A DNA stretch of 64,000 bases from Scatosoma sp900555925. Its GTDB lineage: Bacteria; Bacillota; Clostridia; Christensenellales; Borkfalkiaceae. The notes below the pieces were generated by a model. The model saw only the letters and a list, made by a program, of their open reading frames with translations. It made no database searches and was not told where the DNA came from. The number at the start of each line of letters is the position of its first letter. Within the stretch, counting starts at the first letter, position 1. The stretch is from contig CAUGYD010000001.1 in NCBI GenBank assembly GCA_959603585.1, positions 124,001 through 188,000 of the forward strand, written 5' to 3'. The position numbers were made by a program, and so were the translations under genes. Positions 48,354 to 55,724 of the stretch are shown piece by piece.

Positions 48354-51300
48354 TTATTTCGTTTCGTTCTCCCCGTTTTCGGGCGTCTCGGGAGCTTTGG
48401 CTGCGTCGGGCGTTGCGCCGTTCGCCGCGCGGAGCAGCTCCGCACGCTTCGCCGCCGCTTCCTTATACGAGGACATGTTCGTCAAGGGTTCGGGCATCTG
48501 ACGGCGGAGAGGCCTCCGAACGGGCGCCGCGGGAACGCTCTGTTCCGGCATCTGGCGGCGCGGAGGCGGAGCCTGTCGGAATTCCACCTTCACCTTCAAA
48601 AGCACCGCGATGGTCGTGCGCTGAATGCGCTCTATCATCTCGTCGAACATCTCGAAGCCTTCCTTCTTATACGAGATGACGGGGTCTACCTGACCGTACG
48701 CGCGAAGCCCTATTCCCTTTCTGAGCTGGTCCATCGCGTCGATATGGTCGATCCAGTTTCTGTCCACGTTCATGAGCAGCACGCGGCGTTCCACGTCGTA
48801 GAAGTCGATTCCCGTGCTCTTGATGTCCTCGATTTTCTTTTCGTATTCCTTAATCGTCTTATTGGTAATCTTTTTGAGCGCAAGCTCGTAATCCCACTTT
48901 TCCAGCTTCTCGCGCGTGACGTAGTTCGTGCCCTCGGGAAGAAGTTTCGCTTCCAGCGCCGCGTTGAGCTCCGTTTCGTTCCAAAGCTCGGGCATGTCCT
49001 CGACGTTCACCGCCGAACGAACCGTTTCCTCTACGTAGTCGGGGATATATTTGAGCACCTGTTCGTGTACGTTCGCGCCCTTTAAGACGTTGAGGCGCTC
49101 CTCGTACATGACTTTGCGCTGCGTGTTCATGACGTCGTCGTATTGAAGGACGTTTTTACGGATACCGAAGTTTCTGCCCTCGATATTCTTCTGCGCGTTC
49201 TCGATGCCGTGAGAGAGAAGCCGAGACTGCAAACAGGTGTCTTCGTCGATTTTGAAGGTATTATAAAGCGCCTTCATGCGCTCGCCGCCGAAACGCTTGA
49301 CGAGGTCGTCCTCCAAGGACAGGAAGAATACCGACATACCGATGTCCCCCTGACGTCCCGAACGGCCGCGGAGCTGGTTATCGATTCGGCGGGATTCGTG
49401 GCGTTCCGTACCGATGATGCAAAGGCCGCCGGCCGCAATCACCTGTTCCTTCTCTTTGTCCGTTTCCGCCTTATAATGCTCGTACAGCTTCTTATATCTC
49501 TCGCGGACCTCTTTCGTCTTTTCGTCGATGTCCTGAATATACATGCTGGTCGCGAGCTCTATCGTATCGTGTTCCACGCCCTCTTCGCGGAGGCGTTTCT
49601 TCGCGAGATATTCGGGGTTGCCGCCCAGCAGAATATCCGTTCCGCGCCCCGCCATGTTCGTCGCAATCGTCACCGCTCCGAAACGGCCCGCCTGCGCCAC
49701 GATTTCCGCTTCGCGTTCGTGGTTCTTCGCGTTCAAAATGTTGTGCTTCACGCCGTTCCGCTTCAAAAGACGAGAAATTTCCTCCGACTTATCCACCGAC
49801 GAGGTACCGACCAGAATCGGCTGGCCGCTCTCGTGGCGCTCCACGATTTCGTTGACGATCGCCCGTTTCTTCCCGTCTACCGTCGAATACACCATGTCGG
49901 GAAGATCGATTCGCTTAATCGGCTTATTCGTGGGAATCTCGATGACGTCCAGAGAATAAATCGTGCGGAACTCCGCTTCCTCCGTCTTCGCCGTACCCGT
50001 CATGCCCGAAAGTTTCGTATACAGACGGAAATAGTTCTGGAACGTAATCGTCGCATAGGTCTTATTCTCGCTCCTGACCTCCACGCCTTCCTTCGCCTCG
50101 ATCGCCTGATGAAGCCCGTCGGAATATCTGCGCCCGATCATGAGTCGACCCGTAAATTCGTCTACGATGATGACCTCTCCGTCGTTGACGATATAATCTT
50201 CGTCGCGCTTGAACAGCTTATGCGCCTTCAACGCCTGCTGAATGTGATGGTTCAGATCCGCATGCTCGATTTCCGCGATACTCTCGATACGGAAAAATTT
50301 CTCCGCCTTCCGCGCGCCACTGTCCGTCAGCTCTACCGTCTTATCCTTGCGGTTGATGATATAGTCCCAATCCTTCGACGCCGCAAGCGCTTTCTTGCCC
50401 TCCGGCGCGTTCGCCGCGGCCGCCGCGCGCTTCTCTTCCTGCTCCGCTTCGTAGTTCGCCTGCTCCGCGAGGGTCATTTTGGTGAAATCGACCGTCTCTT
50501 CCTCGTCGTCCTCGGCTTCCGCCGCTTTTAAGTCTATCTTTTTCTTTTTGTTCTTCTTCTCCGCACGAAGGCGCTGGAACTGAGCGTCCTCTTCCTCTTT
50601 CAGCTCGTCGTCAAAGCCGCCCGAAAGCGTGCGCACAAATCTGTCCACCTGCACGTACAGATCCGACGACTTCTCCCCTTTGCCCGAAATAATCAACGGG
50701 GTTCGCGCTTCGTCGATCAAAATGGAGTCCACTTCGTCCACAATGGCATAGCTCAAATCGCGCTGCACCATCTTTTTGAGGTCGGTTTTCAGGTTATCGC
50801 GGAGATAATCGAAACCAAATTCGTTATTCGTACCGTAAACGATGTCGCATTTGTACGCTTCCCGCTTCTGGTCGTCGTCCATGCCCGGAGCAATGACTCC
50901 TACCGTCAGCCCCATGAATTTATGAACTTTTCCCATCCACTCCGCATCGCGCTTCGCAAGATAGTCGTTCACCGTGACGATATGCACGCTCTTTCCCGAA
51001 AGCGCGTTCAGATACGCGGGCAACGTCGCGACCAACGTCTTTCCTTCACCGGTACGCATTTCCGCGATTCGGCCTTGGTGCAGACAGATACCGCCGATCA
51101 CCTGCACGTGAAAGTGCTTCATTCCGAGAACTCGCCACGCCGCTTCCCGAAGCGCCGCGAATGCGTCGGGCAATATGTCGTCCAGCGTCTCCCCCGCGGC
51201 AAGGCGCCCCTTCAAAAGCTCCGTCTGGCTTTTGAGCTCAGCGTCGTCCATCGCGGCATATTTGCCGTCCAGCGCCTCCACCTTATCCGCGATTTTGTTC

Positions 51301-51356
51301 AGCTTCTTCAAGCTCTTTCTGCCGTCGCTGCCCATCAAAAAACTGATTAATCCCAT
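48354..51356 (-). CDS. secA: Preprotein translocase ATPase SecA with a charged insertion
   Basis: 1000 residues, against about 840 in Bacillus. Walker A RTGEGKT (101-107), DEVDSILIDEARTP with Walker B (207-220), NMAGRGTDI and RGRSGRQGD helicase motifs are present. Residues about 246-328 are an insertion relative to typical SecA: charged, with EKKNKKKKIDLK and DDEEETVDF, between the DEAD-motor strand and the preprotein cross-linking domain. The C-terminus (about 930-1000) is Pro/Arg/Ala-rich and lacks the Cys3His zinc motif used for SecB binding. GGAG precedes the ATG by 11 bases. Co-transcribed with prfB. Confidence 0.97.
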   Translation of the reverse strand: MGLISFLMGSDGRKSLKKLNKIADKVEALDGKYAAMDDAELKSQTELLKGRLAAGETLDDILPDAFAALREAAWRVLGMKHFHVQVIGGICLHQGRIAEMRTGEGKTLVATLPAYLNALSGKSVHIVTVNDYLAKRDAEWMGKVHKFMGLTVGVIAPGMDDDQKREAYKCDIVYGTNNEFGFDYLRDNLKTDLKKMVQRDLSYAIVDEVDSILIDEARTPLIISGKGEKSSDLYVQVDRFVRTLSGGFDDELKEEEDAQFQRLRAEKKNKKKKIDLKAAEAEDDEEETVDFTKMTLAEQANYEAEQEEKRAAAAANAPEGKKALAASKDWDYIINRKDKTVELTDSGARKAEKFFRIESIAEIEHADLNHHIQQALKAHKLFKRDEDYIVNDGEVIIVDEFTGRLMIGRRYSDGLHQAIEAKEGVEVRSENKTYATITFQNYFRLYTKLSGMTGTAKTEEAEFRTIYSLDVIEIPTNKPIKRIDLPDMVYSTVDGKKRAIVNEIVERHESGQPILVGTSSVDKSEEISRLLKRNGVKHNILNAKNHEREAEIVAQAGRFGAVTIATNMAGRGTDILLGGNPEYLAKKRLREEGVEHDTIELATSMYIQDIDEKTKEVRERYKKLYEHYKAETDKEKEQVIAAGGLCIIGTERHESRRIDNQLRGRSGRQGDIGMSVFFLSLEDDLVKRFGGERMKALYNTFKIDEDTCLQSRLLSHGIENAQKNIEGRNFGIRKNVLQYDDVMNTQRKVMYEERLNVLKGANVHEQVLKYIPDYVEETVRSAVNVEDMPELWNETELNAALEAKLLPEGTNYVTREKLEKWDYELALKKITNKTIKEYEKKIEDIKSTGIDFYDVERRVLLMNVDRNWIDHIDAMDQLRKGIGLRAYGQVDPVISYKKEGFEMFDEMIERIQRTTIAVLLKVKVEFRQAPPPRRQMPEQSVPAAPVRRPLRRQMPEPLTNMSSYKEAAAKRAELLRAANGATPDAAKAPETPENGENETK

Positions 51357-51442
51357 TTAGATAAACTCCGATTTTCCTTATTTTATCCGCCAACGCGCAC
51401 GCAAAAAACGCGGCTGTATCGGCTTATTCTTTCTCACATTCT

Positions 51443-51470
51443 ATTTTACAATATTTGCGCCGAAATTCAA
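51443..51470 (-). promoter_or_regulatory. secA promoter
   Basis: TTGAAT (51465-51470), 16 bp, TAAAAT (51443-51448) on the minus strand, about 87 bp before the start codon. Confidence 0.55.
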
Positions 51471-51588
51471 AGCGTTTTCACGCCGTTTTTCGGATTTTTT
51501 CAGCCTTTTTCTTTTTCCCTTGAAAATTTCCGACTTTTTCCCCTAAATATTTTACTTATACCCCCTTGCGGGAAAGGCCAAACGTCGA

Positions 51589-51629
51589 AAAAAATAAAAG
51601 GACCTACCTGCCGTGGTCCTTTTATTTTT
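51589..51629 (-). terminator. Terminator overlapping the end of the small XRE gene
   Basis: A perfect 15-bp stem (AAAAATAAAAGGACC with GGTCCTTTTATTTTT) around a 10-base loop. On the minus strand it begins inside the last codons and stop of the XRE gene and ends in TTTTATTTTTTTC. Confidence 0.85.
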
Positions 51630-51828
51630 CTATCCCTAAAAGATAATCCGATGTCACGCCGAAAATTTCGCACAATTTGCAAATATTGTCGATACTCGGT
51701 TCGGTCTTCCCCTGTTCCCAATGCAGGTAGGAAACATGCGCCACCCCTAATTTTGCCGCTATTTCCCGCTGGGTAAAATGGTTTTCTAATCGCAATTCTT
51801 TTAAGTGTTTGCTGAAATCGTCTCTCAT
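51622..51828 (-). CDS. Small XRE-family DNA-binding protein
   Basis: 68 residues consisting almost only of an HTH_3 domain: LKELRLENHFTQREIAAKLG, then VAHVSYLHWEQGKTEPSIDN, ending DYLLGIEK, the hallmark of Cro/CI-type regulators. No SD precedes the ATG at 51828; a TATAAT box (51836-51841) ends 7 bases upstream, so the transcript is probably leaderless. The upstream region carries an array of GGTA/TACC boxes that are candidate binding sites for this protein. Confidence 0.88.
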   Translation of the reverse strand: MRDDFSKHLKELRLENHFTQREIAAKLGVAHVSYLHWEQGKTEPSIDNICKLCEIFGVTSDYLLGIEK

Positions 51829-51835
51829 AATTTAT

Positions 51836-51841
51836 ATTATA
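51836..51841 (-). promoter_or_regulatory. -10 box giving a leaderless XRE transcript
   Basis: TATAAT on the minus strand ends 7 bases before the ATG. The expected -35 position has only AACTTT, so activity may depend on a regulator bound at the adjacent repeats. Confidence 0.5.
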
Positions 51842-51842
51842 G

Positions 51843-51891
51843 CAAAAAATTACCAAAAAAAGTTGTTTGGTAACAAAAAACTACCAAAAAA
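51843..51891. promoter_or_regulatory. Operator-like array of TTACCAAA boxes
   Basis: TTACCAAA (51850-51857), the inverted TTTGGTAA (51866-51873) and CTACCAAA (51881-51888) alternate in orientation at 15-16 bp spacing; the two outer boxes belong to an A-rich direct repeat 31 bp apart. A further pair, TTGGTA (51918-51923) and TACCAT (51933-51938), lies downstream. The array overlaps the -35 region of the XRE gene. Confidence 0.65.
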
Positions 51892-52053
51892 TTTTTTTAT
51901 TGAAAATACTTGATTAATTGGTATCTTTGAGCTACCATATAATTACAAATTTATACAGCCGTCCAAAAAAATAATGAGGAGGAAACCTGTTATGAAACGT
52001 TGAAAAAATATTGTAGTCAAATTGACCGCTTGATACAAAAACAAATTTTAATA

Positions 52054-52062
52054 TGCTATAAT
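52054..52062 (+). promoter_or_regulatory. Extended -10 promoter of the gene at 52091
   Basis: TGCTATAAT (extended -10) lies about 29 bases before the ATG. No standard-spaced -35 is present (TTGATA is 21 bp away). Confidence 0.5.
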
Positions 52063-52090
52063 TGAATAAACTTTTTAAGGAGATATTTTT

Positions 52091-52537
52091 ATGAAACATT
52101 CTGTCATCGAAGAAATGCTTTACGGGGAACTGTTTGAACAATGGGAACGCGCGGCCTGTTTGGAGGAAGCGGACGAGGTATGGGAAGAATATTATAAATA
52201 TGGCGACGCCGTAGACAAAATTCTTTCCAAAGAGCATGCTCAGCTTTGGAATGACTATTACGATGCCGAAAGCGGCGTGGAGGGCGTAGAGAAAAAACGG
52301 GCTTTCAAGATGGGCGCGCGGTTCGGGCTGCTGCTCGCATTCGAGCTGTCGGAGTATTCGCCCGAGGCGGAAAGAAAGAGGCATGAACGGGAATGGCACA
52401 AGCGGAAAAGAATGGAAGAACAAGAAAAGCGGCGGGCACAAACACGAACGGAAGAACATGTGACGGAACAGGCAGAAGCACGGACACAAGAACATGTAAC
52501 GGAACAGGCACAGACGCGGACGGAAAAACGGGAATAA
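52091..52537 (+). CDS. DUF6809-like protein with a repetitive charged tail
   Basis: 148 residues. The N-terminal 90 residues (MLYGELFEQWERAACLEEAD, then EVWEEYYKYGDAVDKILSKE and MGARFGLLLAFEL) resemble DUF6809 proteins, small helical proteins of unknown role. The C-terminal 50 residues are an Arg/Glu/Gln/Thr repeat with EEHVTEQ and QEHVTEQ copies that coincide with a DNA tandem repeat. AAGGAGATATTTTT precedes the ATG. Weak family assignment. Confidence 0.65.
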   Translation: MKHSVIEEMLYGELFEQWERAACLEEADEVWEEYYKYGDAVDKILSKEHAQLWNDYYDAESGVEGVEKKRAFKMGARFGLLLAFELSEYSPEAERKRHEREWHKRKRMEEQEKRRAQTRTEEHVTEQAEARTQEHVTEQAQTRTEKRE

Positions 52538-52565
52538 CAAACGACGGAACGGAAAAAACAACCGA

Positions 52566-52595
52566 TAAAAAATCCGCGGATTAACCGCGGATTTT
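52566..52595 (-). terminator. Terminator overlapping the bioY stop codon
   Basis: AAAATCCGCGG, TTAAT, CCGCGGATTTTTT on the minus strand. The 5' arm and loop encode the last Lys-Ile-Arg-Gly codons and stop of bioY. It also has TTTT on the plus side, so it can end the convergent gene at 52537. Confidence 0.9.
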
Positions 52596-53162
52596 CATAA
52601 ACCTTTTGAATTTTGCCACCAGCACCGCCGCACAGACAATCTTTACGAGGTCGGGCAAGAGGTAGGGAAGCACGCACATGGAAAGCGCGCCCGCCAGCGT
52701 CACCGCGGATTCTGCGCCCGCGTTATACACGTACATGAACCAAACCGTTCCGAACGCATAGCAAAGCGCGATTCCCACCGCCATCGAAACCGCTAAAATT
52801 CCCGCGCGCGCCCAATCGTTCTTCGGGCGGACGTAATCGGACACCACACCCACCGCTATGGCGGTGAACAAAAATCCTACGATATATCCGCCCGTGGGAG
52901 AACCGAGCTTCGCCGCGCCCGCCGTGAATCCCGCAAATACGGGGACTCCGCAAAGCCCCAGCAATATGTAAACCGTAACCGCCAGAAGCCCTCTCTTCCA
53001 GCCCAGAAAACCCGCCGCGAGGCAGACGCCCATCGTCTGCAACGTCACGGGAATCCCGCCCGGCAACGGAACGGAAATCCACGCGCACACCGCGATGATC
53101 GCCGTGAACATCGCCGTATAACAGATTTCCCGCGCCACGCTCCGCCTTTTCTCTTTTACCAT
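52581..53162 (-). CDS. bioY: Biotin ECF transporter S component BioY
   Basis: 193 residues, about six transmembrane helices. SVPLPGGIPVTLQTMGV (about 31-47) is the BioY signature for biotin binding, and GSPTGGYIVGFLFTA (about 89-103) the second. Imports biotin with a shared EcfAA'T module, which is not in the window. It starts 10 bases after the metK stop, with GAGG 8 bases upstream, so it is co-transcribed with metK. Confidence 0.95.
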   Translation of the reverse strand: MVKEKRRSVAREICYTAMFTAIIAVCAWISVPLPGGIPVTLQTMGVCLAAGFLGWKRGLLAVTVYILLGLCGVPVFAGFTAGAAKLGSPTGGYIVGFLFTAIAVGVVSDYVRPKNDWARAGILAVSMAVGIALCYAFGTVWFMYVYNAGAESAVTLAGALSMCVLPYLLPDLVKIVCAAVLVAKFKRFMKIRG

Positions 53163-53172
53163 TCTTCTTTCC

Positions 53173-54342
53173 TCAAAGATATTTTTTCAAGTCCTCTGCG
53201 CGGTCGGTCGCTTCCCAAGGAAGTCCCGCACGCCCGAAATGTCCGTATGCCGCCGTCTCCGAATAAATCGGACGACGAAGCCCCAGCTTCCTGATAATCG
53301 CATAGGGACGAAGGTCAAATTCCTTTTTAATGATTTCCGCGAGTCTATCGTCGGGAAGTTTGCCCGTTCCGAAGCTGTCCACGAACACCGAAACGGGGTT
53401 CGCCACGCCAATGGCATACGCCACCTGTATCTCTACCTCGTCCGCAAGTCCCGCCGCCACCAAATTCTTGGCGATATACCGACAAAAATACGTCGCACTC
53501 CTGTCCACCTTCGTGCAGTCTTTGCCCGAAAAGGCTCCGCCGCCGTGCGCACAGCGCCCGCCGTACGTATCTACGATAATCTTGCGCCCCGTCAGTCCCG
53601 AATCCCCCTCAGGGCCGCCGATCTCAAAACGCCCCGTCGGATTTATGTAAAATTTCGTGTCCGCGTCCAGAAATTCCGCGGGAATCACTTCGTCCACCAC
53701 GTATTTCCGAATGTCCGCGCGAAGCCGCTCCTGCGAAACTTCCCTGTCGTGCTGGGAAGAAACCACCACCGCGTCCACGCGCACCGCGCGCTTATCCTCG
53801 TATTCCACCGTCACCTGCGTCTTTCCGTCCGGGCGGAGATAGGGCAAAAGCCCGCTCTTTCTCACCTCCGAAAGGCGCATCGCAAGTTTATGCGAAAGCA
53901 TGATGGGCAGAGGCATGAGCTCCTCCGTCTCCCGACAGGCATAGCCGAACATCATGCCCTGGTCGCCCGCGCCCAGCGTGTCCTCCTCGCTGCCCGCGTC
54001 CTTCTTCGACTTCTTTTCATACGACGCGTCTACCCCCATCGCTATATCGGGGGACTGCTCGTGCACGGCCACGATTACTTTGCATTTATCGAAAGAAAAA
54101 GTGCCGAAATTATAGCCGATTTTTTGAATGACCTCCCGCGCCGTCCGTTCATAGTCCACTTTCGCGCTCGTCGTCACTTCGCCCATGATGAGCAGAAGGT
54201 CGTACGCCGCGCAGCACTCGATTGCCGTGCGCGCCATGGGGTCCTGAGTTAAAATCGCGTCGAGTATCCCGTCCGAGATACGGTCGCACACCTTATCGGG
54301 GTGCCCTTCCGTGACGCTTTCGCTGGTAAAAAACTTTTTCAT
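53173..54342 (-). CDS. metK: S-adenosylmethionine synthetase
   Basis: Makes SAM from methionine and ATP. 389 residues from MKKFFTSESVTEGHPDKVCD at 54342 (GAGGA 10-11 bases upstream; the frame extends to 54411, past the predicted transcription start). GAGDQGMMFGYA (about 122-133), GGGAFSGKDCTKVDRSA (in part) and the C-terminal AYGHFGR complete the signature. A consensus promoter is upstream with an 80-base leader that holds a hairpin but no recognised SAM riboswitch. Confidence 0.97.
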   Translation of the reverse strand: MKKFFTSESVTEGHPDKVCDRISDGILDAILTQDPMARTAIECCAAYDLLLIMGEVTTSAKVDYERTAREVIQKIGYNFGTFSFDKCKVIVAVHEQSPDIAMGVDASYEKKSKKDAGSEEDTLGAGDQGMMFGYACRETEELMPLPIMLSHKLAMRLSEVRKSGLLPYLRPDGKTQVTVEYEDKRAVRVDAVVVSSQHDREVSQERLRADIRKYVVDEVIPAEFLDADTKFYINPTGRFEIGGPEGDSGLTGRKIIVDTYGGRCAHGGGAFSGKDCTKVDRSATYFCRYIAKNLVAAGLADEVEIQVAYAIGVANPVSVFVDSFGTGKLPDDRLAEIIKKEFDLRPYAIIRKLGLRRPIYSETAAYGHFGRAGLPWEATDRAEDLKKYL

Positions 54343-54370
54343 GTAAAAAATCCTCTTTTTAACATAGTTG

Positions 54371-54399
54371 TTCGCCGCAAGAAAAGATTTTGCGGCGAA
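54371..54399 (-). promoter_or_regulatory. Hairpin in the metK leader
   Basis: TTCGCCGCAA (54371-54380) and TTGCGGCGAA (54390-54399) form a perfect 10-bp stem, about 29-58 bases upstream of the metK start. On the minus strand no T-run follows; on plus TTTT follows. It could be a stability element or a regulator site. Confidence 0.55.
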
Positions 54400-54426
54400 T
54401 TTTCCCTCCATTTCAAGGGGCTATTC

Positions 54427-54455
54427 ATTATACCGCTTTTTAAGGATTTTGTCAA
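54427..54455 (-). promoter_or_regulatory. metK-bioY promoter
   Basis: TTGACA (54450-54455), 17 bp, TATAAT (54427-54432) on the minus strand: perfect consensus boxes. Confidence 0.88.
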
Positions 54456-54480
54456 CTTATTCCTATGCCGCTTTATGCGC

Positions 54481-54509
54481 TTGCAAAATTTTTTCCCGCA
54501 TGCTATAAT
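54481..54509 (+). promoter_or_regulatory. Promoter giving a leaderless PflX-like transcript
   Basis: TTGCAA (54481-54486), 17 bp, TATAAT (54504-54509) with an extended TGC before the -10. The ATG (54517) is 7 bases past the -10. Confidence 0.75.
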
Positions 54510-54516
54510 AAACGGC

Positions 54517-55386
54517 ATGGACAACCTCTTGAAAAGCTGTCGGCTCTGTCCCGTCGAATGCGGGGCAAACCGCTTAATCGGCGCGGGCGCCTGCGGCGTT
54601 CGGGGCCTCAAAATCGCAAAATATTACCTCCACCCCTTCGAGGAGCCGTGCATTTCCTTCAAAAAGGGAAGCGGCACGATTTTTTTCTGCGGGTGCAACC
54701 TCCGCTGCGTATTCTGCCAAAATTACGAAGTCTCCCGCGCGCAGCGGGGCAAGGACGTCACGCCGCGGGAACTCGCCGACATTTTCCGCGAATTGGAAGC
54801 TGCGGGCGCGGACAACATCTCCCTCGTCACCCCGTCCCACGTCGTCCCCTACCTCATCGCAGCCTTTGAAATTTACAGGCCGAAAATTCCCGTCGTATAC
54901 AATTCGGGCGGCTATGAAAAAGTGGAGACGCTCGCCATGATAGAGCCGTATATCGACATCTGGCTCCCCGATCTGAAATTTTTCTCCCCTTTCCTTTCAG
55001 AGCGCTACACGGGGCGGAAGGATTACTTCGAGCGGGCGAGCCGCGCCCTTTTATTCATGGCAGAAAAGCCCCTCTCCTTCGACGGAGAAGGAAAAATGCT
55101 GTCAGGCGTCATCGTCCGCCACCTCGTCATGCCCCTCGGAACGAGCGATTCGATCTCCCTCCTCAAATGGTTCAAAAACCATATGCCCGAAAGCGCATAT
55201 CTGAGCCTCATGAGCCAATATACCCCCTTCGGAAAAATCGACAAGTTCCCCGAGCTAAAAAGACCCGTCACCGCGCGGGAATACGAGAGAGTCGAGGAAG
55301 AGGCCTTCGCGCTTAAAATCAAAAACTTATTTATCCAAAAACGCTCCTCGTCGGGGGAAAGCTATATCCCGAAATGGGATTATTGA
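54517..55386 (+). CDS. pflX: PflX-like radical SAM protein
   Basis: 289 residues from MDNLLKSCRLCPVECGANRL. CGCNLRCVFCQNYEVS (about 60-75) carries the CxxxCxxC radical-SAM cluster, and the N-terminal CRLCPVECGANR with ACGVRG matches the COG1313 (PflX) group related to pyruvate formate-lyase activating enzymes. GSGTIFF, NSGGYEKVE and DIWLPDLKFFS follow. No glycyl radical enzyme is adjacent. No SD; ATG lies 7 bases after TATAAT. A long frame upstream from 54301 has no support. Confidence 0.9.
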   Translation: MDNLLKSCRLCPVECGANRLIGAGACGVRGLKIAKYYLHPFEEPCISFKKGSGTIFFCGCNLRCVFCQNYEVSRAQRGKDVTPRELADIFRELEAAGADNISLVTPSHVVPYLIAAFEIYRPKIPVVYNSGGYEKVETLAMIEPYIDIWLPDLKFFSPFLSERYTGRKDYFERASRALLFMAEKPLSFDGEGKMLSGVIVRHLVMPLGTSDSISLLKWFKNHMPESAYLSLMSQYTPFGKIDKFPELKRPVTAREYERVEEEAFALKIKNLFIQKRSSSGESYIPKWDY

Positions 55387-55540
55387 AGCCACAAAAAAGC
55401 GGGGCGGCGTGCAGATCGACGAAAGGCGCCCCGACGGCAAAAGAGAAGATTATAAACAACGGGTAAATCCCCGGTTACTGCGGGCGGGGACGTTAAGAGG
55501 CGGCCATTACCGCTGACGGAAAACAACAAACGGCGGGCAA

Positions 55541-55672
55541 TCAGCTGCCGCGAAAAACCTCCGCTTTCAGGCGGACGAGCTCGCGCGTGAGCTTTGCCGC
55601 GCGCGTCGGGTCGGCAAAGGAAAGTTCCGCTTCGAGAGCGCGGATTCGCTCCAATTTATCCTGATACTTCAT
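55541..55672 (-). CDS. Possible 43-residue small protein
   Basis: MKYQDKLERIRALEAELSF is a charged amphipathic helix, followed by DPTRAAKLTRELVRLKAEVF. AAGGGT just upstream could be an SD. The coding potential is uncertain; the sequence is coiled-coil-like. It is divergent from the ABC-F gene, with 52 bp between starts. The 154 bp between the PflX-like stop and this frame show no other feature. Confidence 0.4.
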   Translation of the reverse strand: MKYQDKLERIRALEAELSFADPTRAAKLTRELVRLKAEVFRGS

Positions 55673-55724
55673 ACCCTTCATTCTGCGCAAAAATGTGCGA
55701 ATCAAACACGGGAGGAAAGAAAAA

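Noticed and set aside
49143..50531. 462-codon plus-strand frame inside secA
   Set aside because: Composition shadow of the secA coding strand; no start signals and secA is intact.
54343..54420. SAM riboswitch upstream of metK
   Set aside because: The leader is under 80 bases and shows a single hairpin; no SAM-I or SAM-III core could be matched.
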